A stretch of 64,000 bases of DNA from Bugulina stolonifera (taxonomy: Eukaryota; Bryozoa; Gymnolaemata; Cheilostomatida; Bugulidae): NCBI GenBank assembly GCA_935421135.1, contig OW285188.1, positions 22,731,233-22,795,232 of the forward strand, written 5' to 3'. This document shows positions 43,424 to 54,806 of this stretch, in pieces; the stretch's first letter is position 1, and each line of letters opens with the position of its first letter. Below the pieces are notes generated by a model. It worked only from the letters and a program-made list of their open reading frames with translations, was not told where the DNA came from and ran no database searches. A program made the position numbers and the translations under genes.

Positions 43424-43558
43424 ATGATTAGAGTCACCTCTAAAACTAAGCCGCCTGCCGCAACACTTCAAACACTAGCGCTGGCTGGGATGTACTTGCA
43501 AACCTTCCTAGAATATGCGTATATCTCAAGCTACAGTGTACCTGCTGGAAATGTGAAG
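43424..43558 (+). CDS. Possible orphan first exon
   Basis: A frame beginning MIRVTSKTKPPAATLQTLAL runs 45 codons to a good donor (GTGAAG|GTAATA). A TATA-like GATATAAAAAC lies at about 43311. The local composition is less AT-rich than around it. No following exon was found, so it may be a gene relic, a non-coding transcript or chance. Confidence 0.2.
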
Positions 43559-43751
43559 GTAATAACGACATTATTGTTTTATCATAATAAGATGGTACAA
43601 TGTATTATATAGTCATTCAGTGTTGTACAGAGGAGCTACTAGGCACAAGAATGGAGAAAATTTTGTACTCTTAGGTCTTTGAAAACTGAAGTAGGTGAAG
43701 TTGTCTTCTCTATTTATTCTTGAGTACCCGATTACAAAACACGGGGAGTTG

Positions 43752-43864
43752 AAGGCTTGGCTACACAGAGAGACATGACCAGCTCAGTTGTCGCCTGGCT
43801 CCAAGACCCTAGAGCGAAGCGCTGTTTCACCCTAGAATGAAGCTCCTTTGTGTGGCTGAGCCTT
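43752..43864. mobile_element. 113-bp MITE with inverted ends
   Basis: Left end AAGGCTTGGCTACACAGAG pairs with right end CTTTGTGTGGCTGAGCCTT. The termini resemble those of the elements at 62.4-63.0 kb (GGCTCGGCTACACGAGA), so this is a shorter relative. Confidence 0.7.
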
Positions 43865-45281
43865 CACATAACTGTAATAGTAGAGATCATCATTACTAAA
43901 ATGGTGCATTTTAGTGCAAATGTAGTAATTGTTGAAGATCGGAACTGTGTAGCCCTGCAACACTTTATGTACAGTACATACACTTTAGGTGAGGCACCTG
44001 TTATTAATATCCGAACAAAAAGTGTCAAAATTCTTGATTCATACATACATTTATAGAATGAGGTTATCATATTATTTTGCATAAATGATGGATTGCCACC
44101 ATTTAACTCACTATTTTTCACTTGAAGCAATATTTGTGAATGGTACAAAATGTAATAAAAATAAATTTGTATAATAATCAATTTTTTACAAAGGTGTCTC
44201 TATGGCACACCTTCACCAAACAATATTTTGGCACCACTGTTTTGCTGTTTCATCTAATTTATGGTGACAGTAATCTGCAAAATTCAGTCTTGACAATTTC
44301 CGAAAATATTTCAATTACTGTCCATTCATATCAAGTTTGAAGGCAAACCATGATTTGCATGAAATTAATGAGGTACACACAGCTAGCACCTGAAAATGCA
44401 GATTTGCCAAGAGGGCACATTCAAATACATAAAGGTAGTTTGATCATTGTGTATAAATCTGCATGTGGTGGTTTATTAATTTAGCTAAATTAATCCATGT
44501 AAAGTACAACAGGATTCACAGAAGATACATAATAGGATATTCAGCATGTAAATAATCATATATTTGCATAGTAAATACATGTATATTGTATAATGCCAAG
44601 AAACCAACAATGTAAATATATTTTTTCACTTTTCAAGAAAAATGAGGACCCGTAAAGAACCCTTATATTCATCACAAAGTGCACAGAATACAATAATTAA
44701 AATCAGTTACCACAAAATATCATCCAAAAATAATGTACTCAGAAAAAATAATTATCGAAAGAAAATCAATGATCAAGCTGCAAAAATAAAATATTATGTA
44801 AAAACTAAATTTGTTTGTATCAATGAACTAGTTGTTGTAAAAGTGAGCTCCACTAGGGAATGTTTAGATGTTATCAGCTATCAAGTAACCATAGTATAAT
44901 AATTCTGATAATATTATGACATGTACCAACACACCCAGCAATACCCCATATATTATAATAGTAGTCTAATCTTATAAATGAGGCTATATTATTTTATTCT
45001 TGTGTGCAGAGGACAACTCCAAGCTGTGATTTGGAGTCTAAATTGAAAGCATTGGAGTAGAGGCCATACACTGTAAGACATACAGGACAATTGTGTATTC
45101 CGTGTATATATAGGCCTACATGTACTAGAGTAGTCGGAGGGGGCATCAAATTTACTAGTCTATACCAATCAGTAAGGACAGTTCAGTTTAGTGGTGGTGA
45201 GTAGGCTAATACTAGGGTGGAATGAGTAACTGCTACATGTACATGCAGGACCTAATGTACGTATCGATGTGTTGTATTGCA
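43865..45281. other. Gene-free stretch before the F-box gene
   Basis: AT-rich; no feature beyond short unassigned frames. Confidence 0.5.
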
Positions 45282-48200
45282 TTACATATGCATGTTGTTG
45301 GCAGCAGTGTATCGCTTATGAATAGTCTGCAGGGTGGGTGACAGGTGCTCCAGCCGTTCAATAGCCTGTAAACTGATATTGCACATGCTTACATCCAGGC
45401 TTTTCAGTTTAACACCAAGTTGGATCATAGTATTGACAGCAGCGTCTGTGATGAGAGGACAGCATGATATGTTAAGATGGGTGAGTCGTCTGCAGCAGGT
45501 CACTATGGCTGTAACTGCCTGGTCAGTTAGTTGGTTGCACTGAGAGAGGTCAATACGCTCCAGCAGAGGATTATTAGCAGTGAGTGCAAAAACAGCCTTG
45601 TCCGTAAGCCTCGAGCACATTGCCAAGTTGAGTTCGGTGAGCTCGGGAAAGTCTATAGCATGAATTACACTTGTGTCACTGATCTTAGCGCAGACAGAAA
45701 GGTTTAGAGAGCGGAGTTTTGTCATGCGCCACAAAGGAAACCTGCCCTCCTCTCCATGATGGTGCAGAGCAGCGTTGATATGAGCTACTGTCGGTATGTT
45801 GACTCGGGGAGCAATGTCCTTTACAGGTGGCGTGTACTCAAAGTATGTCATATCCTTCTCCCTACCACATCGACACTCACTCGCACACGTATGGGCGAAC
45901 CCGTCATGGTAGACACCTATGAGCCCCATATCAGTGATACTCTTACACCACGCTAGCGACAGCTTAGTGAGGTTTATCAGATACTTGGATATCTCCCTCA
46001 GCGACACGTCATCAACACGGAAACAAGAAGACAAGTCGAGTTCCTGCAGGTTAGGCATATTCCAGCACATACGGGCCACCACGGTGTTGGCCAGACCAGC
46101 ACAGAAACTCATGTCTAGCGATCTCACAGAGGCACTCCACACGTCAAATGTCGTCTCAGCCTCTTCTTGGGGCCACTTCTGCATCACACAAGAGCTAAGT
46201 ACCAGTTTGGTACAGGAAGTGAACTGCTGTAAAAGTTTAGTTTCAGAACTCAGTAGTTTGATTTTGGTAACGTTCAGTGATCGTAGACTTTTCAGTTTGC
46301 TAGCTATATGTTTGATGGAAACACCTGTTAGTTGACTGTTGGAAGATATATCCAATTCCTCAATCTCAGTTTGGGCAGTACACAGAGCCACCACACCTGC
46401 ATCTGTTATATCCTTACAGGAAACCAAGGCTATGCTCTTGAGACGTAGATTAGGCAGATTAACCAGAGCTTCCAGAGCTCTGTTAGACACAGAGGTTCTG
46501 GATAGATTCAGTGTATGGAGGCTAGTAGAGAGAGATCCTCCCACCTCTTGTAAGAACCGGCTGAAGGTCAAGGCAGCAGAGTTCGGTCTGGCATACGGAG
46601 TAGCAGCGAGGTAGGAAGAAGAGAAGAGGAATGGAGCAGAAGACAACTCCAAGTTCTGTAGATTTGGAGCTATAGCCAGGAATGCACAGAGTGACGAGTC
46701 AGCCAGCTGCCGTACTGAGGAAATGTTGAGATGTGTGAGATAGGGTAACCGTAGGTTCCTCAGGCTATTCGGCAGATTGTATCCTGGAAGAGAAGCTATA
46801 CTGTGACTGATTCATCGCAATGGTCTATTATAATAAGCCTACATAGCCTATGATCTACATGTATGAGCACATATTAGTAGTTAATTGTAAAAATAACCAA
46901 TAACTAGTAAGAATAAAGACACGTTAACACATGGTTATTGGAAGTTATTCCCTCCTGCACATCATTTCACCTTGCACCCAACAGGCTATAGAATGTATGC
47001 AATAATCAATACACAGTAGAAAAAAATATAGTTATATGAAAAAAACTTTGTTATAATACATGATACATACATAAGCCTCTTGATACACCATATACATGAT
47101 TGATTTTAAAATTTGCATTTACATACAATAAGTAAAAAATACTCGGTGGACTGAACACAAAGCTCTTATAGAGTATCAGGCGCTGTGTAATATTTAGGGA
47201 TTGTTTTTTAAAGTAAAATGAATGACATTTCTGCTTTGGAGTTGTCATCACATTGACCACTCATGAGATGACAACTCCTACAATGTACTGACACTGACAC
47301 CCAATGCAAGTCTGCCCATCCTGTTTCTGAGGGAAATTGTGCATGCCATGTAGGGATGTTATACTGACAGCAGAGTTTATACAAGGGCAATAGGGGAATA
47401 TGGCGCCTATATATCGCTTCCATTACTTTGTATGTATTATATTAATCCAATGTACATCATGCTATAATAGTGTTGAAAAGTAGCAGTGCACAAATAATGT
47501 AGTATTCTATATTTTTAGGATTATTCATTTTTACAAGTGCAATTTTATCAAAATTACTTTGAGGAAGTATATAGCCTTCATGTAGCTCTTTGTATCTTTT
47601 ACAGTGTGGTTATTAAGTGATACATTCATAATAAAATGATAATAAGGAAAAATTGTAATGATATAAACAGAAACACACACACCTACCTACAGACATGACC
47701 AATTTGGCGGTCAACGTTTGAAATAGCAGATACTTTTATTCAAATCAGCAATGGGTTGGCAGGTGACACTGTTGGTACTAGGGTACTGGAGTGGGCAGTT
47801 GACACTGTTGGTACTAGGGTACTGGAGTGGTCAGTTCACAGAAATTGGGACTTTTACATTATGTTGCCAAACTTGCTGGCAGCACTTGCCTGGAAATACT
47901 TTGTTGGGTAGACTTTATTCATTGACTTGGGTACCGAAAGCCAACTAGATATCAGCACTCATGAGATAAACTAATCACATGTATAATTCTCCTGTTCTAC
48001 TTCAATCTCTGGTCTCCTAATTGTTATAGTGAGATGATGAGAGGAAAACTGATGTAGGAGAGGACAACTTGAAATACATAATATAACCTATAACTGAGGG
48101 TATTCATACAACTAACCTGAGAGAATAAGTTGGTTACAACAACTGATGTCTAAGCTCACTAGGTTATTGCATCTGTTGAGTATGCTAACAAGAGTGTCTG

Positions 48201-50020
48201 GAGAGATACTTGTACCCTTTAGGGAGAGAGTTAGCAGCTTAGGGCTAAGGCTGGTCTCACATGCCTTCAGTAAGGCCAAAGAGTTAGAGGAACCATCTAT
48301 GTCTGATAGGGCCAAGTGAAAACCTACAGCAGATAACAAGCAGGAAGTAAGATATACACAACAAACATGGCATGTTTCACAAATAGAGTGAATGTCATAG
48401 CAGTGAAGTAATAAATAAATAAATCAGACAGGCATATCAATGACATGGTTAAACATCTAGCTCTATTGCATAATCATGACGCTTATTCATAAATTAACAA
48501 ATCACTTTTGCAATACAAATGGAACTAGGAATATCTATGTACTAGGACTATGTATGTACTAGCACCATGTATGTACTAGCACCATCTATGTACTAGGACT
48601 ATGTATGTACTAGCACCATCTATGTACTAGGACTATGTATGTACTAGCACCATCTATGTACTAGGACTATGCATGTCTGTACTAGCACCACTGTGCCATG
48701 GGCAGATTGGTCTAGCTCTGCACAGGATATGCCACTCAGCTGTCTACGTTGTTTTTTTCAGCGATAAAGCTAACATGGTCCTGGTTCCATGACAAAACGA
48801 TTGGACCAGATGGCAACGATACTCATAGCCAATGAATACTTAGTGGGTGGCAAGACAAAATATCACTAGATAGGCCTATAACAGCCCTATACAGAGAATA
48901 ATATACATGTATGTACATCTACATACATGTAATATCCTTATGTATGCTAAAGATGTAGCTGTGCATGTTCTAGGCGTTGGATTCGTTTCATGTATAATTT
49001 TGAGCTTTGTCCTGAATTTATGCCATGACCATTGGGAGGCATCAATTTAACCTCAGAACCTTAGCACCTGCCCGAGGTTAGGTAAGGCGTCCTGCCAAAC
49101 CTTCTGTCATGGAACCAAGGTTATGATAGCACATGTATCGACTGCTGCATAGACTCACATCCAAAACAGCAAAAACACACCCCATACATCCAGTCTTACA
49201 AAGTGAGGTGGTTGGGCTAGCATATATATCTCATATGTACAATTATACAGCAAGCGCATTACATAACCAGGTATAATCCCAGCAACCCAGTGATTGCACT
49301 GTACAGAGATAGCTGCTATCTCGAGGAGTACGAGTGTTGGGTCCATGGAGATAAGGAGAGATGATGACAGAGCACTTACCTGTTCGGTTTGTAAGCCCAG
49401 TGAAAGGCCTCGGGTTAGTCACAGAAGATTTGACAGCAATGATGAGGTTTTTCTGAATCTTTGGGGACATCGATGCGTGATACCACCTCCTAGATACAAG
49501 AGCAGCATCCTTACGGTCTGCTATGGTCAGATACTGCATAATATGTGCTAGCATCTACAACACCATGTACTGTAGCTGTGAAAATTATTATTCGTTTGCG
49601 TCTGACTGGAACTACATGTATGGGCTATGTCTCAATTTTTTGCCTTTTGCCTTCTCAGTAGTACAACCTTGGCAGTCTACAGTGTTGCTAGGAAACAATG
49701 TTCAAAGTCCCAGTTACTACACTAGATTACTTGCACATCTTATTCACTGTATCTGCACCATGTATACACATAGAGTGCTCAGTAAAATTGTAGGCCTACA
49801 TAATAATATTAATAATACAGGTCGCCATAATATTATAGTCTACATGTGAAAGTGCTATAAAGGTGCTAAATAAGCAAATTAGAACTAGATAATGTCAAGT
49901 TACCTCAATTGGCAAAGCATCAATGGTAGTTGTTCCCTCCACCACTGTACAGACTTCCCGCAGATATTCATCATATGTTGGAGGGCGGCCCATAAACCTG
50001 CCTTCAACGACAACCGCCAT
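45282..50020 (-). CDS. F-box and leucine-rich-repeat (FBXL-type) protein, four exons
   Basis: Exons: 49904-50020, 49380-49554, 48117-48323 and 45282-46783, all with GT/AG borders and matching phases (0, 1, 1), giving 666 residues. The start at 50020 reads MAVVVEGRFMGRPPTYDEYL. The F-box follows across the first junction (DALPIE, then MLAHIMQYLTIADRKDAALV, SRRWYHA). The rest is an array of AMN1-type LRRs (LTELNLAMCSRLTDKAVFAL, LTHLNISCCPLITDAAV). Between LRRs lies a spacer with CASECRCGREKDMTYFEY, possibly a small metal-binding insert. FBXL proteins are substrate receptors of SCF (SKP1-CUL1-F-box) ubiquitin ligases: the F-box binds SKP1 and the LRRs bind substrate. The class is clear; I cannot assign a particular human FBXL orthologue. 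Confidence 0.9.
47238..47278. repeat. Hairpin of the GAAGTTGTCC family
   Basis: GGAGTTGTCATC and GATGACAACTCC face each other across a loop of about 17 bases; intron of the F-box gene. Confidence 0.7.
47764..47835. repeat. 36-bp tandem duplication
   Basis: Two copies beginning TGACACTGTTGGTACTAGGG with one visible mismatch, in an intron of the F-box gene. Confidence 0.9.
48533..48693. repeat. 34-bp tandem repeat, about 4.5 copies
   Basis: Units alternate TATGTACTAGGACTATG and TATGTACTAGCACCATC. It lies in the second intron of the F-box gene. Confidence 0.9.
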
Positions 50021-50112
50021 CCTAAATACTTTCAGCCAAAGTACCTGCAATACCATTACTCATACGATAAAGTCATGCAAACTGAAAAAAGAGTACGGTA
50101 GAACATTTAGAG

Positions 50113-50460
50113 CAGCCATGGGCAACATGCGGCCTTTTGGTCACTGCGGTCTTTTTACTGATTTCATGTGGCCTTTTTGTTGTTAGCAAAATAAAAACAA
50201 TGTGTTTACTTTTTAATTTGACTATTGCAGAAAAGATAGTCAGTTTTTTTAATGTTTAGAAATATTCAATTTATGAAATATTGATATGAAGTAACATATA
50301 AAGGATGATGTTATGAGCATTAACATCCTGACTAACGGTGATACAGGCAGTTAAACATTCTTTGTCATTATGAGTTATACAAGGTAGGTAGGTGATGGTG
50401 GCCTTTTATGAAATTATCATCTAAAAGTGGCCTTAGGCTCAAAAAGGTTGCCCACCCATG
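50113..50460. mobile_element. hAT-type MITE, 348 bp, with 8-bp target duplication
   Basis: Left end CAGCCATGGGCAACATGCGG and right end (complement) CATGGGTGGGCAACCTTTTT match the GGGCAAC-containing termini common in hAT elements. The 8 bases ATTTAGAG flank both sides (50105-50112, 50461-50468). The interior has no transposase. Confidence 0.92.
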
Positions 50461-50468
50461 ATTTAGAG

Positions 50469-51414
50469 TATGTGAACTTGCAAAGCTGATTTTAATTAAA
50501 GTCATAGCTGAGTCTAAGTCTTAGTTTTGACTTGACAAGATCACTGTATAGGTCTACACATGAAAACATCCCAGAAATTGTGGATTAAAACATTAGTTGA
50601 AGTGATCAAAGACAGAATTAGTGGCCAAGACAATTATAGTATATAAGTATAGTATTTCAAAATGAAGTTAATTATTCTACTTCACATTAAAAACAAACAG
50701 GCCTACATCTGAACTGTTTCAAACAGCATAACGTAATTTCACCTTGCGGAACTTGGTAAACTACAATGAGCAATCCCCAAATAGGCCTAATAATAAACAA
50801 CAGACTAATAATGATTAGCATATTGTAGGCTATTACATATCACATTATAATTTGCTAGCAAGCAACAAACAATAATTATATATAATTAATAATAATAATT
50901 CACAAGTTTTTAATTTGAGTTTAATAAATTAAACCAAATAGCGCCTGATGAATTAACTTTATAATGATGATAAATAATAACATAATGAACACTGTTGAAT
51001 TATAATAACGCAGCTATTGAATCAATTGTAAAATACAAAATTTTATTAGATTAGATAGATAATTTATCTTCTTTGTCTTATGGTCAAAAATGGATTAGAC
51101 TCAACTGAGCGGCCGTTGATGGTTTGCCAGTGACAGTGTCAATGTGATATCGGATTCTGAGCCCTTAATTCTTTCAGGCATGACAATGGATTAGATAATT
51201 CCTAACCACAACATGATCATCGTGAAGATGAACAGAACATCAATAAATTTTAATATCTAGTTCTAAATCTGTCCTTCGGGCTCAGTCGAGTCGGAGTTTG
51301 CAGTGAGTCTCAATTGACGTCGTGAATTCACTGAAGTGAATATGAATTGTGATCTATATCTTTCTATAGAACTATCTAAATCCAATACGGATAATAACCA
51401 AACATTATACTTGT
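50469..51414. other. Gene-free AT-rich stretch between two MITEs
   Basis: No feature recognised; several TAGGCCTA-related words. Confidence 0.5.
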
Positions 51415-51418
51415 TTAA

Positions 51419-52045
51419 CTCATTCAGTACCAGCGTCGGATATATCCGACGCAAGAATTATACTCCAAATTTGTACAACCACCTTTACATAAAGAAGCAA
51501 ATTACTAAACCTACTAATCCTTCAAGCTTTGGGATTGATTATAAATAATCCAATAAGCCCCAGAACTAGAGTAGCTGCAGGAAATAGCTACTAATTTGTC
51601 TGTATGTAGGTCCTAAGCTGAAATATCAGGGTGGCCAGCAGCTCAGCAGCAGGAATTCTATAATTTAGTGGTTCAGCTTCATACACTTCATACTTCATGC
51701 CACTGGGCAGTATTTGAGTATAAAATATGTGGTGTTGGAGTTTCGGCAGTCAGATGTTTTGAAAAATACTAAACCTTCATCAAAATACTGATATGTAGGC
51801 AGAAGTGGGAAATTCATGATATTTTACTATTTTTCGACAATAGCAATTGTGTTGCTATATATGCTGTGCGTCACCCTCTATATTTGTTTTGTTATTAGAG
51901 CTATCAATATTAAACATACCAATTCCTTAGAACAAGACGAGCTGATTCCAGATCTATAATCAAATTTAATGTAGCCTAAGCGGTTCAGATAGAGTCGGCC
52001 CATAAATATGCCTCGTTTTTCTAAAATTAGCTGGTACTGAATGAG
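51419..52045. mobile_element. piggyBac-type MITE, 627 bp, TTAA target
   Basis: Perfect 16-base inverted ends, CTCATTCAGTACCAGC and its complement, are flanked by TTAA on both sides (51415-51418, 52046-52049). Next to the left end is a 20-base palindrome GCGTCGGATATATCCGACGC (51433-51452); such sub-terminal palindromes occur in piggyBac elements. No transposase is encoded. Confidence 0.9.
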
Positions 52046-52614
52046 TTAAATTCTTGTTTGTCATTTATTTCAAGAGAACTGAAACCGAAAGAAACAGCCA
52101 AAACAATACAACCCGTTGTTTTGTGTACCGATTACAGAGTCAATGTGATGCGAAAGCGAAACCTCATATCACATGATCATAAATTACGCAACAGTAATAC
52201 TTGTAATGTGGAGGTAAAAAACTCATGCACATGTCCCACTTTTTAAACCCAATCCAAAGATAGATAGATCTTTGCCCAATCCAAAGAGACTCCAATCCAT
52301 CTGAGTGAACGAGTAGTCCGGATCAGAGCCGTTGAGTTCACTCTCGTCTGGATCTGTGCAAAATGTATCACTTTGGATCTGTGATGAGCATCATATTATT
52401 TTTAAATTCTCTCACTAATACTACCCATGTGTGCGGTAATACTTGGGTATATTTTTAGACTAATAATACTACGTCTTACGTCTTCTTCTTTAGAACGTAC
52501 TAGAGCTTGTTGCAAGGGGTACGCCTCATCTGATTTTGGTTTTTGTCAAGATTACTATGGTCATATATTTATGTTATGCTAACATGTTGCACTAATATAG
52601 ATTTGTTGCTATGT

Positions 52615-54180
52615 TTATTGTAATAACTGTGACTTAAGCTCACGTATAGTCCTGGGCAGAAAGCTACCATGGTAAGCAGAAGTTTTTGCGTAGATAGTGG
52701 GTGGGTCACCTCTTGTAGTAGCTCTAGTGACAGTTGTGTTAGTAGGACGATTGTTCATCAGCTCATCATAAGTGTTAGCAAGAGCTTCGTGGTGTTCTTC
52801 ATTCGCCAAAATGCGTAAGAGGAGGTTGTGTCGGTTCTTCCTGCGACGGTTGCTAAGCGTATCAAGATTAAGTTCCTTGAGGACAGCAGATATGCTAACT
52901 CTACCTTTTAAATTACAGATGTAACGCACAGCAATGTTTTGTACCATTTCAACGTTGGTAATTTGGTAATCATGGACGGGATCCCAGACGGCAGATGCAT
53001 ATTCCATGTGTGGCCGACAGAGACTAGTATATGCAAGTAGCTTAGCATCTTTGGTTGATCCGTGGAGTGCCCCCCTAACCATACCCAGTTGTCGTCTAGC
53101 TTTGGTGATTTGTGAACTAATATGAGAGGTGAACTTTAGATTAGATTGGATGATCACACCCAGGTATTTAGTTTCAATGTCAGTGTCGAGTTGTGCGTCA
53201 TTTAAGGTGTAATATGCCGCCGGAGCTTCCGGTTTATGATTGAAGGTCATAATCGAGCATTTGGTAGTGTTGAACGACATGCACCAGGTGTTAGCCCAAT
53301 CGGCCAAGGAAGTTATGTTCATCTGGAATCTTGAATGGTCCTCGTCAGTGTTGACAGTTTGGTAAATGAGAGTGTCATCAGCGAATAAGCTGACATTACA
53401 ATCTATATACTCAGGTAGATCATTTATATAGATGAGAAATAGTGTAGGGCCCAACACAGAGCCCTGTGGAACACCTGAAGTAACTGGTAGTTCCGTCGAT
53501 TTCTCTCCTGCTACTATCACTGTTTGCCTCCGGTCACGCAGGAAGTCATGAATCCAAAGCAATATTTTGTTGCTAATATTTGGTATACGGGCTAACTTAG
53601 ACATAAGCAGTTGATGGGGAACTTTGTCAAAGGCTTTAGCAAAGTCCATGATAATGGCATGTATGGTGTTACCTTTATCAACACTACGAGCTATGTCATG
53701 ATAGGTGGTACAGAGTTGTGTTTCGCAGGATAATCCTCTACGAAAGCCGTGTTGGCGGTTGTGCAGAACTGTATCCAGGGTGTCGTTCAGGTAGTGTAGG
53801 ATAATGTGTTCCATTAGCTTGCAGGGAATGCTGGTGAGTGAGATGGGTCAGTAATTATTTGGTTGATCCGAAGCACCCCTTTTGTGGAGCGGACTAACAT
53901 GAGCAAGTTTCCAACTTTGCGGAAGTTTAGAGCATGTTAAAGAGACGTTAAATATATGTGTAAGGCAGCGGGCAGTCATGATGGGGTCGATCACCAAATC
54001 TTCTTTACGTAATCCATCCGGACCAGGGGCTTTGCCGCTTTTTAGGGCTTCTAATAGTGTTGATACTCCTTCTGGTTTGATTTCGATATTCTCATCAGCG
54101 GGGGTCACTGCCGGATAGTTAGGATCTTCAGAGATCTGGTGCTGAGAGCAGAACTGTTTGTTAAAAAAGGAGTTGAGTAC
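52615..54180 (-). pseudogene. 5'-truncated non-LTR retrotransposon reverse transcriptase (Jockey/CR1-like) with an internal stop
   Basis: The minus strand encodes an RT domain with GKAPGPDGL, MDFAKAFDKVPHQLL, GVPQGSVLGPTLFLIYINDL and the catalytic LFADDTLIY, followed by the usual thumb and C-terminal segments ending at 52615. The reading frame is interrupted by TGA at 53848-53850, where relatives usually have an arginine codon; a C-to-T change at a CpG would explain it. The 5' part (endonuclease, first open frame) is missing beyond about 54180, where AT-rich DNA begins. This is a typical dead-on-arrival copy. There is no clear poly-A or microsatellite tail at the 3' side. Confidence 0.92.
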
Positions 54181-54440
54181 TAATATAATAAATAATATAA
54201 ATAATAATTATTTTTTAATAATTTTTATTTTAAAATTTATTTCAACTTTTCTTTTGTATGTTTATTCTATTCTTGATTTTTTAGAATATAAATATAATTA
54301 ATAACATAATAATAATTAAATAATGTAATTATAATAATAGAAATATAATAAATTATCATTTATATCATAAATAATTTTAAATGGCTTGACTAATCATAAT
54401 AATTATCATTAGTCAAACTATTTATAATTATTTATTTAGT
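54181..54440. other. Extremely AT-rich tract
   Basis: Almost only A and T, made of TAATAATTAT-type words with some inverted pairs (TAATCATAATAATTATCATT). It abuts the truncated end of the retrotransposon. Confidence 0.7.
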
Positions 54441-54806
54441 CATGGCCTGGGGACAGGTATAGTTTAGTTATTAATGTAATAGTTGTTTACTTTAGGCTTT
54501 TGTTTTGTTGTTCGACTTGTGGCTTAGCTTAGATTATTGTTTGTGTTTATAAATGATATATAATGTGAATAATATAATTAACAAATGCTAATGGTATGAT
54601 TCAGTGATTACTAGCAGACATAAATGCTCTACACAAATAGTCAAATGCTCCTCTTTATCAAGATTCAAGAGCATACTATGTCTCCAAAGGTATTGCTAAT
54701 TTAATTTGCCCCAATTTTTAAATTTTAACTTAGCAGGTAAATCAGTTTACATTTTGCTTTTCTTTTTTAAATAATTGCAGGTGAAGTAACAGCAAAACCG
54801 AAGAAA

